Position numbers and translations under genes: made by a program. This document shows positions 23,817 to 32,348 of a DNA stretch of 64,000 nt, piece by piece. Each line of letters opens with the position of its first letter. The first letter of the stretch is position 1. Location: assembly GCF_001590965.1 (NCBI RefSeq), contig NZ_BCTW01000001.1:1-64000 (forward strand), written 5' to 3'. Under the pieces are notes generated by a model that searched no databases, was not told the origin of the DNA, and saw only the letters and a list, made by a program, of their open reading frames with translations. Source of the DNA: Novosphingobium lentum NBRC 107847. Its GTDB lineage: Bacteria > Pseudomonadota > Alphaproteobacteria > Sphingomonadales > Sphingomonadaceae.

Positions 23817-26150
23817 ATGCAGCGTTTCCTGAACACCACATTCCTCATCCTCATGCTGGCCACGGGTGCCGCGCTGGCCGTGCTCGGAACGCAGCTCGCG
23901 ATGCTGGGCGGGTCGGCATGGTATCTGGTGAGCGGGATCGTCATGCTGGCAACGGCGGTGCTGGGCTTGCGCCGCAAAGCCGCGTCGATCCGGCTGTTCT
24001 GGGCGTTCCTGCTGGCCAATCTGGTCTGGGCGCTGTGGGAAGTCGGCCTGGATGGCTGGGCGCTCGCACCCCGGCTGGCGATGCCGTTCTGTCTTGGCCT
24101 GTGGATGCTGTCGCGCGCGTATCGCGGCCACGTCGGGATTGCCGACCCACTGCCGGGTGCCAAAGTCCTATGGCGCGGACTGGGCCTTGCCATCGTCGTT
24201 TCGGTGGCTGCGCTGTTCTGGCTCAATGCCACCCCGCCTGCCACCAGCGCGGTCTATGGACCTTCGCCCACCTCGGCCGAGGATGGCGAATGGACGTCCT
24301 ACGGCAACGATCGCGGCGGCTCGCGCTTCTCCGCGCTGGCGCAGATCACGCCGGCCAATGTCGGCAATCTCGAACGCGTGTGGAGCTTCCACACCGGGCC
24401 CGCGCCTGCAGGCAGCAAATCCTCGTTCCAGACCAACCCGCTGAAGATCGGCGACAAGGTCTATATCTGCACCGGCAGCAACGACGTGATCGCGCTCGAT
24501 GCCGAAACCGGCCGGCAGGTGTGGCGCCATCGCACCGGCACGGACACCAAGGGCGTTTATGGCCTCAGCTGTCGCGGCGTGACGTACTATCGGGTGCCGG
24601 GCGCCACCGGACCCTGTTCGCAGCGGATCTACACCGCCACGATCGACGCGCGCCTGCTGGCAATGGACGCCGGTGACGGGCGCAGCTGCACCGGGTTCGG
24701 CATCAACGGCGTGGTCAGCCTGCTCGACGGCATGACCCCGGTCGACAAAGGCTATTACTTCGTCACCTCGCCGCCAGCGATCGCGCGCGGCAAGCTGGTG
24801 CTGGGCGGCTGGGTAACCGACGGCCAGCACACCGGCGAACCATCGGGCGTGGTCCGTGCGTTCGATGCGGTGACCGGCCGCTTCGCCTGGGCGTTCGACG
24901 CGGGCAAGCCCGATTTCCATGGGCTTCCGCCAACTGGACAAGGCTTCACCCGGGGCACGCCCAACAGCTGGGCGCCGATGAGCTCCGACGACGCGCTCGG
25001 CCTCGTTTATGTGCCCACCGGCAATGCCACGCCCGATTATTTCGGCGGCCACCGCACTGCCAACGACGACCGGTTCTCCAGTTCGGTCGTGGCGCTCGAT
25101 GCCGGGACCGGCGCGGTGCGCTGGTCGTTCCAGACCACGCACCACGATCTGTGGGACTATGACGTTCCGGCGCAGCCGACGCTGGTCGACCTGCCGGGCG
25201 GCATCAGGGGATTGCTGCAGCCGACCAAGCGCGGCCAGATCTTCTTTCTCGACCGCGCCACGGGCAAGCCGCTGCTGCCGGTGGCCGAACAGCCGGTGCC
25301 GCACGATGGCGTGCCGGGCGAGCGGGTTTCGCCCACGCAGCCGTATTCCGTTGGCATCCCGGCGTTCGGTGGCCCGCGCCCGACCGAGAAGGGCATGTGG
25401 GGCCTGACCCCGATCGACCAGGCGATGTGCCGCGTGCGGTTCCGTCAGGCGCGGTTCGCGGGCGACATGACCCCGCTTTCGACCACGAAGCCGACGCTCA
25501 CCTGGCCCGGCTATCTCGGCGGAGTCGATTGGGGCGGCGTGTCGGTCGATCCGGTTCGCCAGCTGATGATCGTCAACAACAACCAGGTCGCCAACTACAA
25601 CATCCTGATCCCGCGAGCCGACGCGGACAAGATGGGCATCAAGCCGATGTCCGCCGAGCATATGTCCGACGTGGGCGGGCCGGTGGCGCAGCAGGGCGTG
25701 CCGTACGCCGCGCACGTTGCCCCGTTCCTGTCGCCGCTGGCCATTCCCTGCCAGCAGCCGCCTTATGGCCATATCAACGCGGTCGACTTGCGCACCGGCA
25801 AGATGGTGTGGAGCCGCCTGTTCGGCACGTCGCGCGATAGCGGGCCGCTGGCCCTGCCAACCTTCCTGCCGATCCCGATGGGCGTGCCCAACATCGGCGG
25901 ATCGGTGATGACGCGCAGCGGGCTGGTGTTCATCGGCGCGACGCAGGAACACGCGTTCCGCGCCTATGACGCCGCCAGCGGACGCGAACTGTGGCGCGCG
26001 CGCCTGCCGGCCGGCGGCAATGCTTCGCCGTCCACCTACTGGTCGAACAAGAGCGGGCGGCAGTTCGTGGTGATCGCGGCGGGCGGGCACGGCGCCATGC
26101 TGTCGGGCGAAAGCGACGAGATCGTGGCCTTCGCCCTGCCGAAGCGGTAG
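23817..26150 (+). CDS. Membrane-bound PQQ-dependent dehydrogenase (glucose/quinate type)
   Basis: The 777-residue enzyme has the layout of membrane-bound quinoprotein glucose dehydrogenase. About five transmembrane helices lie in the first 140 residues, followed by a periplasmic eight-bladed propeller starting at 'EWTSYGNDRGGSRFSALAQIT'. Propeller motifs such as 'ETGRQVWRHRTG', 'HHDLWDYDVPAQPTLVDL' and 'IGATQEHAFRAYDAASGRELW' are present. It oxidises a periplasmic sugar or alcohol with PQQ and passes electrons to ubiquinone. The substrate could be glucose, quinate/shikimate or a pathway alcohol. No PQQ synthesis genes are in the window. Confidence 0.88.
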   Translation: MQRFLNTTFLILMLATGAALAVLGTQLAMLGGSAWYLVSGIVMLATAVLGLRRKAASIRLFWAFLLANLVWALWEVGLDGWALAPRLAMPFCLGLWMLSRAYRGHVGIADPLPGAKVLWRGLGLAIVVSVAALFWLNATPPATSAVYGPSPTSAEDGEWTSYGNDRGGSRFSALAQITPANVGNLERVWSFHTGPAPAGSKSSFQTNPLKIGDKVYICTGSNDVIALDAETGRQVWRHRTGTDTKGVYGLSCRGVTYYRVPGATGPCSQRIYTATIDARLLAMDAGDGRSCTGFGINGVVSLLDGMTPVDKGYYFVTSPPAIARGKLVLGGWVTDGQHTGEPSGVVRAFDAVTGRFAWAFDAGKPDFHGLPPTGQGFTRGTPNSWAPMSSDDALGLVYVPTGNATPDYFGGHRTANDDRFSSSVVALDAGTGAVRWSFQTTHHDLWDYDVPAQPTLVDLPGGIRGLLQPTKRGQIFFLDRATGKPLLPVAEQPVPHDGVPGERVSPTQPYSVGIPAFGGPRPTEKGMWGLTPIDQAMCRVRFRQARFAGDMTPLSTTKPTLTWPGYLGGVDWGGVSVDPVRQLMIVNNNQVANYNILIPRADADKMGIKPMSAEHMSDVGGPVAQQGVPYAAHVAPFLSPLAIPCQQPPYGHINAVDLRTGKMVWSRLFGTSRDSGPLALPTFLPIPMGVPNIGGSVMTRSGLVFIGATQEHAFRAYDAASGRELWRARLPAGGNASPSTYWSNKSGRQFVVIAAGGHGAMLSGESDEIVAFALPKR

Positions 26151-26179
26151 GGCTCGCCAGCTTCTCCCATCCGGCTCGA

Positions 26180-27106
26180 TCAGTTGAAGGCGAGTTCCAG
26201 TCCGGGCACGTCCCAGTCCAGCACGGCCACGCGCCCGGTGCTGCCCATCGTCACGTAGGCGGTTCGGCGGTCGGGGCCACCGAACGCGACGTTGGTGGTC
26301 AGAAAATCGGGAATCGCGATCATCTCCGGCACGCCACCCTCGGGCGGAAAAACCAGGACCGCGCCGATGCCGGGCGATGCGCAACAGATGCGCCCCGCGC
26401 TATCGACCGCCAGACTGTCGAGATACATGCCCGGCCCGGCGCGGCCCACGATCGTGCTGCCGTTGGGCATGTGCGACGCGGACGGGTCGATCACCCCCGG
26501 ACCCGACAGGTGGAAGCTGATGAGATGTCCCTCGAACGTCAGCGCGACATAGAGCGTCTTGCCATCGGGTGAGAGGCCGACGCCGTTTGGACCATCGAGC
26601 GGCGCGACCACCTCGCGGATTTCCGATCCATCAGCCTTGGCGTAATACAGCGCGCCGCGCATCCGCGCGCGGCCCCGGTCGCGCCCGAAATCGGTGAACC
26701 AGAACCCGCCGGCATCATCGAACACGATGTCGTTCGGGCCCCAGAACGGGGTCGCGTCGGTGTGGTCATACAGCGTCTCGAAGGTGCTGGTTGCCAGATC
26801 GACCACCTGGATCGAACCCGGCGGCGTATCGAGCGGCGCTTCCAATGGCAGCAGCCCGCCATCGGGCAGAACCATGTGCTGGAAGCCGCCGTTGTTGCAC
26901 ACATAGCAGCGCCCGTCCGGACCGATCGCCGCGCCATTGGGCCCGCCGCCCAGGTCCGCGACCGTCGACTTCGTCCCATCGGGCGCAATCCGGGTCAGCC
27001 GCCCGCCCAGCACTTCGACCACGATCAGGCTGCCGTCGGCCATCGCGACAGGGCCTTCGGGCAGCCACAGGCCGTCGGTGAGATAGCCTTTGATCCGTGC
27101 GCTCAT
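26180..27106 (-). CDS. SMP-30/gluconolactonase-family lactonase
   Basis: The 308-residue six-bladed propeller has an early 'EGPVAMADGSLIVVEVLGGRLTRI' (with the conserved metal-binding Glu) and 'GPNGAAIGPDGRCYVCNNGGF'. 'GPNDIVFDDAGGFWFTDFG' and 'GPNGVGLSPDGKTLYVALT' follow, carrying the conserved Asn/Asp metal ligands. It should open a lactone ring with a divalent metal. It converges on the PQQ dehydrogenase gene, whose product could be a lactone. It could equally hydrolyse a lactone formed during ring cleavage, because it follows the HsaA/HsaC-like genes on the same strand. Confidence 0.85.
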   Translation of the reverse strand: MSARIKGYLTDGLWLPEGPVAMADGSLIVVEVLGGRLTRIAPDGTKSTVADLGGGPNGAAIGPDGRCYVCNNGGFQHMVLPDGGLLPLEAPLDTPPGSIQVVDLATSTFETLYDHTDATPFWGPNDIVFDDAGGFWFTDFGRDRGRARMRGALYYAKADGSEIREVVAPLDGPNGVGLSPDGKTLYVALTFEGHLISFHLSGPGVIDPSASHMPNGSTIVGRAGPGMYLDSLAVDSAGRICCASPGIGAVLVFPPEGGVPEMIAIPDFLTTNVAFGGPDRRTAYVTMGSTGRVAVLDWDVPGLELAFN

Positions 27107-27142
27107 GCCGCCCTCTCCCTGTGCATCGTCAGGGCAGCTTGC

Positions 27143-27166
27143 GGGTGAGCCGGGGCCGGCTCACCC
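27143..27166. terminator. Hairpin downstream of the HsaA-like gene
   Basis: GGGTGAGCC (27143-27151) pairs with GGCTCACCC (27158-27166), with two more possible G-C pairs in the loop. It lies between the end of the HsaA-like gene (27210) and the start of the lactonase gene (27106). It may separate the two transcripts. Confidence 0.5.
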
Positions 27167-27209
27167 ATCTTAAGGAGGGGGCGCCGGGCACCTACCCGCC
27201 CGGGCCGGA

Positions 27210-28445
27210 TCAGATGAAATCGGGATGGGCGATGTTCGGCTCGATCCCGAGCAGCGCCTTGCCGAGAATCTCATAGCCGACGTAAGGCAGGTTGGCGGTA
27301 TGGCGCATGCCGAAAATGCAATCGCGATACAGCCGCTGCAGATGGTTGGCGTCGTTGAATGCGCTCGATCCGGCCAGGAACATCAGCTTGTCCACCGCCT
27401 GCGACACCAGATCGACCGCAATCGAGCCCTCACCCTTGCTCAGCGCGCGCTGGGCCGCGGTCAGCGGCTGGCGGGTCAGGCCGACCTGATCGACCAGATC
27501 GACGTTCTTGAGCGTGACTGCGATCGCCGCATGAATCCGCGCCGCCGCTTCGCCCAGCTGCGCCTGCGCGTTCACGCATTGCGACTGGTCGGCGTAAGTC
27601 GTGTACAGAATCTTGCGGCCGTGCATGGCGTTGGTCACGCGATCGAGAATTTCCAGCGCCGCCCCGCCGACCACGCAGTGCGCCGTGGCGCGCAGGAACG
27701 GCATGAACGGCCAGTAATCCTGCGGTTCACCGACGTGGCGCTTGCCCGGGTGGTGATTGGCCATGCCGTGCTGCGCCACGAAATCGAACTGGGCGGTGGG
27801 AATGAACACTTTGTCGACCACGATGGTGTTCGATCCGGTGCCCTTCATCCCGATCATGTGCCACGTCTCCTCGATGGTGACGTCGCTCATCCGGACATAG
27901 GCATTGCCGCCGTGTTCGACCCTGCCGTCCGGGTGATGGACGTTGCAGCCCAGTTGCGCCCAGTCGGCATGGTAGCAGCCCGACGCATACGGCCACCGCC
28001 CCGAGAGCAGGTAGCCGCCGTCGACCGGCTCAAGCTTGCCCGGCGGGTTGGCGACGGCACAGATCACCGCCTTCCTGCCATCGCCGAACAATGCCTCTTG
28101 CGTGGCGTCGGGGGTCAGGCTCGCGGCCCAGGTGCTGCCGTGATAGACCGTATAGACCCAGCCCACCGACGGATCGGCGCGCGCGAGTTCGGCCCCGACC
28201 AGCGACATCGCCCGGCAGCTGGTGCCATATCCGCCCCAGCGACGGGGCAGCGCCATGTCCCAGAACCCGGCATCGGTCAGCGCATCGACGACTTCGTCCG
28301 ACAGGCGGCCCTTGTCCGAACAGGTTTCCGCGCCTTTCAGGATCACCGGGTACAATTCCCTGGCCCGGCCGACGAGCTCCTTTTCGGCCTGTTCGTTGTA
28401 GCCGGTGTCGGCGATCTCGGTCTTCCAGGCGACTGCGGTTGCCAT
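27210..28445 (-). CDS. HsaA-like flavin-dependent monooxygenase (acyl-CoA dehydrogenase fold)
   Basis: The 411-residue protein has the acyl-CoA dehydrogenase fold but resembles the class D flavin monooxygenases (HsaA, HpaB-like). The signature parts are 'LPRRWGGYGTSCRAMSLVGAELARADPSVGWVYTVYHGSTWA', 'GRWPYASGCYHADWAQLG', 'MIGMKGTGSNTIVVDKVFIP' and 'FNDANHLQRLYRDC'. Such enzymes use reduced FMN or FAD from a separate reductase to hydroxylate phenols. An ortho-hydroxylation giving a catechol would feed the extradiol dioxygenase encoded 34 bases upstream. No reductase gene is adjacent. AAGGAA precedes the ATG. Confidence 0.82.
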   Translation of the reverse strand: MATAVAWKTEIADTGYNEQAEKELVGRARELYPVILKGAETCSDKGRLSDEVVDALTDAGFWDMALPRRWGGYGTSCRAMSLVGAELARADPSVGWVYTVYHGSTWAASLTPDATQEALFGDGRKAVICAVANPPGKLEPVDGGYLLSGRWPYASGCYHADWAQLGCNVHHPDGRVEHGGNAYVRMSDVTIEETWHMIGMKGTGSNTIVVDKVFIPTAQFDFVAQHGMANHHPGKRHVGEPQDYWPFMPFLRATAHCVVGGAALEILDRVTNAMHGRKILYTTYADQSQCVNAQAQLGEAAARIHAAIAVTLKNVDLVDQVGLTRQPLTAAQRALSKGEGSIAVDLVSQAVDKLMFLAGSSAFNDANHLQRLYRDCIFGMRHTANLPYVGYEILGKALLGIEPNIAHPDFI

Positions 28446-28479
28446 GATGATGGTTCCTTGTTGTGATCGGGAAACTGGG

Positions 28480-29409
28480 TCAGCCGTCGGCCAGCGCCGG
28501 CGTGCGGTCGTGTTCTTCGGCGTTGGCGATGAAGCCTTCGGGCAAGGGCGGACCCCACAGGTAGAAGGCATCGACCGGGTCGTGATCGCCGGCCTCCCAT
28601 GTCGCGGGATCGACCTGGTCCAGACCCGTGGTCAGCTCGGCGTGGCTGCCCCAGGGGTCGGCGATGTAGTGGAAGAAGTTCGAGCCCAGCACGTGCCGGC
28701 CAAGGCCCCAGCCGCGTGCATGGCCTGCCTCGGCAAGACGGTTGGCGCGCAAGCCGATGGCGTCGATCGTGCCCATTTCCCAGCTGTGGTGATGCAGGCC
28801 CGAGGTGGTCGATCCGACCAGCGCCAGAATGTGGTGATCGCCGCCGTGGCCGGAATGCAGGAACATCAGGCCATCGCCGCACCGATCGGACAGGCGCAGG
28901 CCCAGCACCGTGCCGTAGAAGGCGAGCGCCGCCGGCGCGTCGCTGGCAAAGATCGCGACGTGTGACAGCGCCAGCGGCCGGGCAGCCGGTGCCTGGCTGT
29001 GCAGCGGGGCGTGCGGCAGGACCAAAGCCTCGTGGCGCGGGGCCGGTGCTCTCGCTGCTCGAATGTCCAGCCGGATGCCATCGGGGCCGTCGAGCATCAG
29101 GGCATCGTCGCCCTGTTCAAGGATCGTGGTGCCGAAAGCCAGCGCCGCTTCGACCAGCGCCGCGATGTCTCCGGGGCGGCAATCGAAGCGCAATCCGGTC
29201 AGGCGGCGGCGGGATGCGCCGCGCAAGGTGATACCGCTGCCGTCGTCGGCTATGCCGACCAGACCATCGCCCTTGTCGGCCGTGTGCAGGCCCAGTGCCG
29301 CAGCGAATTTCCGCGCCGCGTCGAGATCGACCACGTCCAGCGTCAATCCGCTGACCCGCGTGACCGCGAGCGTCGCAGCGCTTGTTTTCATCGAACCGCC
29401 GTTCACCAT
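28480..29409 (-). CDS. HsaC/BphC-like extradiol ring-cleavage dioxygenase (VOC fold)
   Basis: The 309-residue protein is of the two-domain type I extradiol dioxygenase size. The C-terminal domain keeps the three iron ligands: His150 in 'ALSHVAIF', a histidine of 'GLHHHSWEM' (206-208) and Glu258 in 'GSHAELT'. It should cleave a catechol next to the two hydroxyls (meta-cleavage). The N-terminal domain is degenerate, as usual. The start at 29409 has AGGAGAG before it; an open frame continues to 29439. It heads the operon with the HsaA-like monooxygenase gene. A TTGACCTGNNTCAA box lies about 55 bases upstream. Confidence 0.82.
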   Translation of the reverse strand: MVNGGSMKTSAATLAVTRVSGLTLDVVDLDAARKFAAALGLHTADKGDGLVGIADDGSGITLRGASRRRLTGLRFDCRPGDIAALVEAALAFGTTILEQGDDALMLDGPDGIRLDIRAARAPAPRHEALVLPHAPLHSQAPAARPLALSHVAIFASDAPAALAFYGTVLGLRLSDRCGDGLMFLHSGHGGDHHILALVGSTTSGLHHHSWEMGTIDAIGLRANRLAEAGHARGWGLGRHVLGSNFFHYIADPWGSHAELTTGLDQVDPATWEAGDHDPVDAFYLWGPPLPEGFIANAEEHDRTPALADG

Positions 29410-29442
29410 GGCCCGCTCTCCTTGCGGCCAAACAACCATGCG

Positions 29443-29471
29443 ACGGCGGGCTAATCGTTGATCCAGGTCAA
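29443..29471 (-). promoter_or_regulatory. FNR/FixK-like box with downstream CGCCGT (copy 1)
   Basis: On the plus strand the box reads TTGATCCAGGTCAA (29458-29471). On the minus strand, towards the extradiol dioxygenase gene, it is TTGACCTGGATCAA, followed 17 bases after TTGACC by CGCCGT (29443-29448). Its centre is about 55 bases before the ATG at 29409. The same arrangement occurs at 35944-35972. It could bind an FNR/CRP-type regulator, or serve as a -35 element. Confidence 0.55.
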
Positions 29472-29631
29472 CTTGTTGGACAGAATTTGTATTACCTGTT
29501 CATATGCAGTCGCGGAAAGTTGCCGGAAGTGGCCCGATTGGGCCGCTTCTGCAGCCCCGCGAACGCGAATTATCCTGCCAAGCCCGTGCCGATGGCCCGG
29601 ACGCCGCAGCGACTTTGGGGAACACCTGGCG

Positions 29632-30267
29632 ATGTACGTTTCGCTTGCGCGCAATTTCGATACGGTGCCGTGGACCGGGGCGCTGTCGCTCGATCGTCCG
29701 CCCGCCAGCGTGCTCAAGATCCTGAATGGCGCGCTGCAGGCGCTGGGCGAACGCGGTGCGGAACGGCTGTCCATGAGCACGATCGGCAAGCTGGCCGGCG
29801 TTTCGCGCGGCACGCTTTACCGCTATTTCAAGACCAAGGAGGACGTGCTGCGCGCGGTCAGCGAACATGTGTCGCTGGCGTTCGAGAACGGCATCCGCGA
29901 CGTCGCGACCGGCATCGCCGATCCGATCCAACGGCTCCACTGCGTGCTGCGCTTTCACAATGAATACAGCACTCTGCAGGAAGCGGACAAGATGCTGATC
30001 GTCGACCCGGTGTTCGTGGTGAACTTCTTTCACAACCACGCGCCGCGCCACCGCGCTGCGCTGCTCGACGCGCTGGGGCCCAGCCTCGATCATTTCGACC
30101 GGCACAGGGCCAGCCCGATCGACCGCGCAGCCGTGGCCGACTTGCTGGTGCGGCTGCAGACCAGCCGCATCATCCTGCGCACCACCGACCGATGGAACGA
30201 TCGCTGGGACAGCTTTTCGGCGCAGATGGAACAGATGCTGCGCGGCGATCCCCGTCCCGCCAACTGA
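29632..30267 (+). CDS. TetR-family transcriptional regulator
   Basis: The 211-residue protein has an N-terminal TetR helix-turn-helix, 'LSMSTIGKLAGVSRGTLYRYFKTKEDVLRAV' (about residues 44-74), and a helical ligand-binding C-terminal part. It is probably a repressor released by a pathway compound. The natural target is its own divergent promoter region (29410-29631) shared with the extradiol dioxygenase operon. I start at ATG 29632; the frame is open to 29458, but the upstream stretch has no coding character. It converges on the globin gene. Confidence 0.85.
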   Translation: MYVSLARNFDTVPWTGALSLDRPPASVLKILNGALQALGERGAERLSMSTIGKLAGVSRGTLYRYFKTKEDVLRAVSEHVSLAFENGIRDVATGIADPIQRLHCVLRFHNEYSTLQEADKMLIVDPVFVVNFFHNHAPRHRAALLDALGPSLDHFDRHRASPIDRAAVADLLVRLQTSRIILRTTDRWNDRWDSFSAQMEQMLRGDPRPAN

Positions 30268-30308
30268 ACGCCCGGCCAACTGAACGTCCGGCCAACTGAT
30301 CCGACCGG

Positions 30309-30758
30309 TTACCTGCCGCGCTTGCGGGCCAGCGCGGCAAGGAATTTGCCGGTTTCACACTTCCACGCCGCTGCCATCCCAGCCGTCCACGCCGGACCGT
30401 TCAGGTCTCGGACCGTTGCCGTCAGGGCCTCGATCCAGTGGCCGTACAGGTCTTGGCCGACCACGCCATAGGCGACATGATCGGCGGCGATCGTGGCCAG
30501 GGTCGGTCCGACATAACTTTCGCCGCCCGCCTGATCGAGCAGGATGGTCAACATTTCCGCCAGCATCCGGCCACGGGCCTGCGGATCGAGCGTGTCAAGC
30601 TGGAACAGGGCCTCGGCCTTCGGCGCCAGCTCGAAGAACCGGGCAAACACGAGCGGCGTTATATCGCCGCCGTGGTCCGCCGCCCGCTCGAACGAGGCAT
30701 CGAGCAGCGCCGCGTTGTCCAGCTGGCCCGCCGGCTCCAGCTGCAGCGTGTCAGGCAT
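30309..30758 (-). CDS. Single-domain globin
   Basis: The 149-residue protein resembles flavohemoglobin-type single-domain globins. 'ITPLVFARFFELAPKAEALFQ' covers the B-E region with the CD-corner Phe. 'ADHVAYGVVGQDLYGHWIEALTATVRDL' contains the probable proximal His before 'YGV'. It should bind heme and oxygen or NO. Its ATG lies eight bases inside the end of the ferredoxin gene, so it is translated with the ferredoxin and P450 genes. It may buffer oxygen or NO for the oxygenases. There is no reductase domain. Confidence 0.82.
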   Translation of the reverse strand: MPDTLQLEPAGQLDNAALLDASFERAADHGGDITPLVFARFFELAPKAEALFQLDTLDPQARGRMLAEMLTILLDQAGGESYVGPTLATIAADHVAYGVVGQDLYGHWIEALTATVRDLNGPAWTAGMAAAWKCETGKFLAALARKRGR

Positions 30759-31065
30759 ACTGGCTGATCGGGACGGCAACGGTCAGGCCATCGAGATCGG
30801 GGGTGATGGCGATCTGGCAGGACAGCCGGGTGCGCGGCGCGGCATCGTCGAGCAGCGATTCCTCGATTTCATCGATCCCCGGCAGCCGGTCGAACCAGCT
30901 TTCCGCCACTTGCACCTTGCAGGTGGCGCATGTCGCGCAGCCGTTGCACTCACCATTGATGCCCGGCACGTCGTTGTCGACCGCCGCGCGCATCAGCGTG
31001 GTGTCGGGATCGACATCGACCGTGCGCTGCGTTCCGTCGTGCAGCTGGAAGGTGATTCTGGTCAT
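30751..31065 (-). CDS. [2Fe-2S] ferredoxin (putidaredoxin/adrenodoxin type)
   Basis: The 104-residue plant/vertebrate-type ferredoxin has C-x5-C-x2-C (Cys40, Cys46, Cys49) and a distant Cys83 as cluster ligands. An extra Cys43 lies inside the loop. It ends in the hydrophobic-aromatic tail 'AVPISQYA', where putidaredoxin-like proteins contact their P450. It should carry single electrons from a ferredoxin reductase (none is in this window) to the P450s. The ATG overlaps the TGA of the P450 gene at 31062 by four bases, and the 3' end overlaps the globin gene by eight. Confidence 0.92.
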   Translation of the reverse strand: MTRITFQLHDGTQRTVDVDPDTTLMRAAVDNDVPGINGECNGCATCATCKVQVAESWFDRLPGIDEIEESLLDDAAPRTRLSCQIAITPDLDGLTVAVPISQYA

Positions 31066-32315
31066 CGCGAGGCCCCCTTCGATCCGGCAGCAGCGGCCAG
31101 CAACAGTGGAACGGCGCGGGGCTGGATGACACCGCCCAGATCGGTCAGCACCTCGACGCTGCTGTCGTAACGGAACTCGGGCAGTTCGCGCAGGATGGTG
31201 TTCATCGCCACGGTCAGTTCGCGCCGCGCCAGATGATGCCCAAGGCAATGGTGGATGCCCGAACCGAACGCGAGATGGGTCGGCCGCCGGTCGATACGGA
31301 ATTCCTCCGGGTGATCGAACTGCTCGGGATCGTTGCTGCCCAGCAGCGTGGCCATCAGCACCTTGTCGCCGGGCTTGATCGTCACCCCGCCGATCTCGAT
31401 TTGCTTGATGCAGGTGCGGAACGTGCTTGCGGGCGAATAGAACCGCAGCATTTCCTGGATCGCATCGGGGATCAGCGCGGGATTGGCGCGCAGTGTGCGC
31501 TGCAATTCCAGATCGTTACCAAGGTGCCGGAACTGCCAGCACAAGTTGGTGGTCACCGTGTCCAGCCCGCCGATAAACAGGTTGAAGCAGAAGCCGACCA
31601 CTTCATCGTCGGTGAGGTGGCGGTCACCGATCCTGGCGTTCAACGCAAAGCTGACCAGATCCTCGCCCGGATGGACGCGGCGTTCCTTCATCACGTCGCG
31701 GAACAGGCCGACGACGTTGCGGGTCGCGGTCTGCAGGTGTTCCATGTTCAGATCGTGGAGCAGCATGTGCTCCCATGCCATGAACTCGTCCATCCGCTCC
31801 AGCGGCAGGCCCAGCAGATCGAGCACGATCGACACCGGAAACGGCACGGCGAACGCGGCGCGGAAGTCGATGGCCGGTTCGTCGCGGAATTTCGCGACCA
31901 GCCCCTCGGCCACCGACGTGACCTTGGCTTCCAGCTTCTTGAGCGCGGCGGGGGTGAACAGCGGATTGAGCAGCGCGCGGTACTGATCGTGCAGCGGTGC
32001 GTCGGCTTCGGCCGGAACGTTGCCCCAGCTTTCCCCGATCATCATCGCGAACGGGGCAAAGCCCTTCACCGTGAAGTGGGTGTCATCCGCATAGATCGCG
32101 CGCAGATCGGCAAAGCGGCGGACGACCCATGCCGGCGATCCGCCCGGATAGGCGTCCATCGCGTAGAACACCGGCGGGGCGAAGCGGTGCACGTCATGGA
32201 CCATCCGGTCATACGGATTGCCGCTGGTGATGTTGCCCAGCACGAACGGATAGTTGCGGACCAGCTCGGCCGGAACATGGTCTGGCACGGGTTGCATCGT
32301 GGTGATGAAGTTCAT
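31062..32315 (-). CDS. Cytochrome P450
   Basis: The 417-residue soluble P450 has its I-helix 'FIGGLDTVTT' at 247-256 and the E-M-L-R (ExxR) motif at 288-291. The heme loop FGSGIHHCLG has Cys357 as ligand. It is similar along its length to the P450 at 7036, so the two probably accept related substrates. Overlap with the ferredoxin gene indicates that this P450 is a direct partner of that ferredoxin. It lies 33 bases after the other P450 gene of the operon. The regioselectivity is unknown. Confidence 0.93.
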   Translation of the reverse strand: MNFITTMQPVPDHVPAELVRNYPFVLGNITSGNPYDRMVHDVHRFAPPVFYAMDAYPGGSPAWVVRRFADLRAIYADDTHFTVKGFAPFAMMIGESWGNVPAEADAPLHDQYRALLNPLFTPAALKKLEAKVTSVAEGLVAKFRDEPAIDFRAAFAVPFPVSIVLDLLGLPLERMDEFMAWEHMLLHDLNMEHLQTATRNVVGLFRDVMKERRVHPGEDLVSFALNARIGDRHLTDDEVVGFCFNLFIGGLDTVTTNLCWQFRHLGNDLELQRTLRANPALIPDAIQEMLRFYSPASTFRTCIKQIEIGGVTIKPGDKVLMATLLGSNDPEQFDHPEEFRIDRRPTHLAFGSGIHHCLGHHLARRELTVAMNTILRELPEFRYDSSVEVLTDLGGVIQPRAVPLLLAAAAGSKGASR

Positions 32316-32348
32316 CGCGAAATCCTCTCAGGGTAATGGCGCCGACCG

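Noticed and set aside
27118..27133. CCTGTG-CATC-GTCAGG, resembling the CCTNYC operator, in front of the lactonase gene
   Set aside because: Two deviations from the consensus and only 12 bases from the start codon, unlike the 57-107 base range of the good copies.
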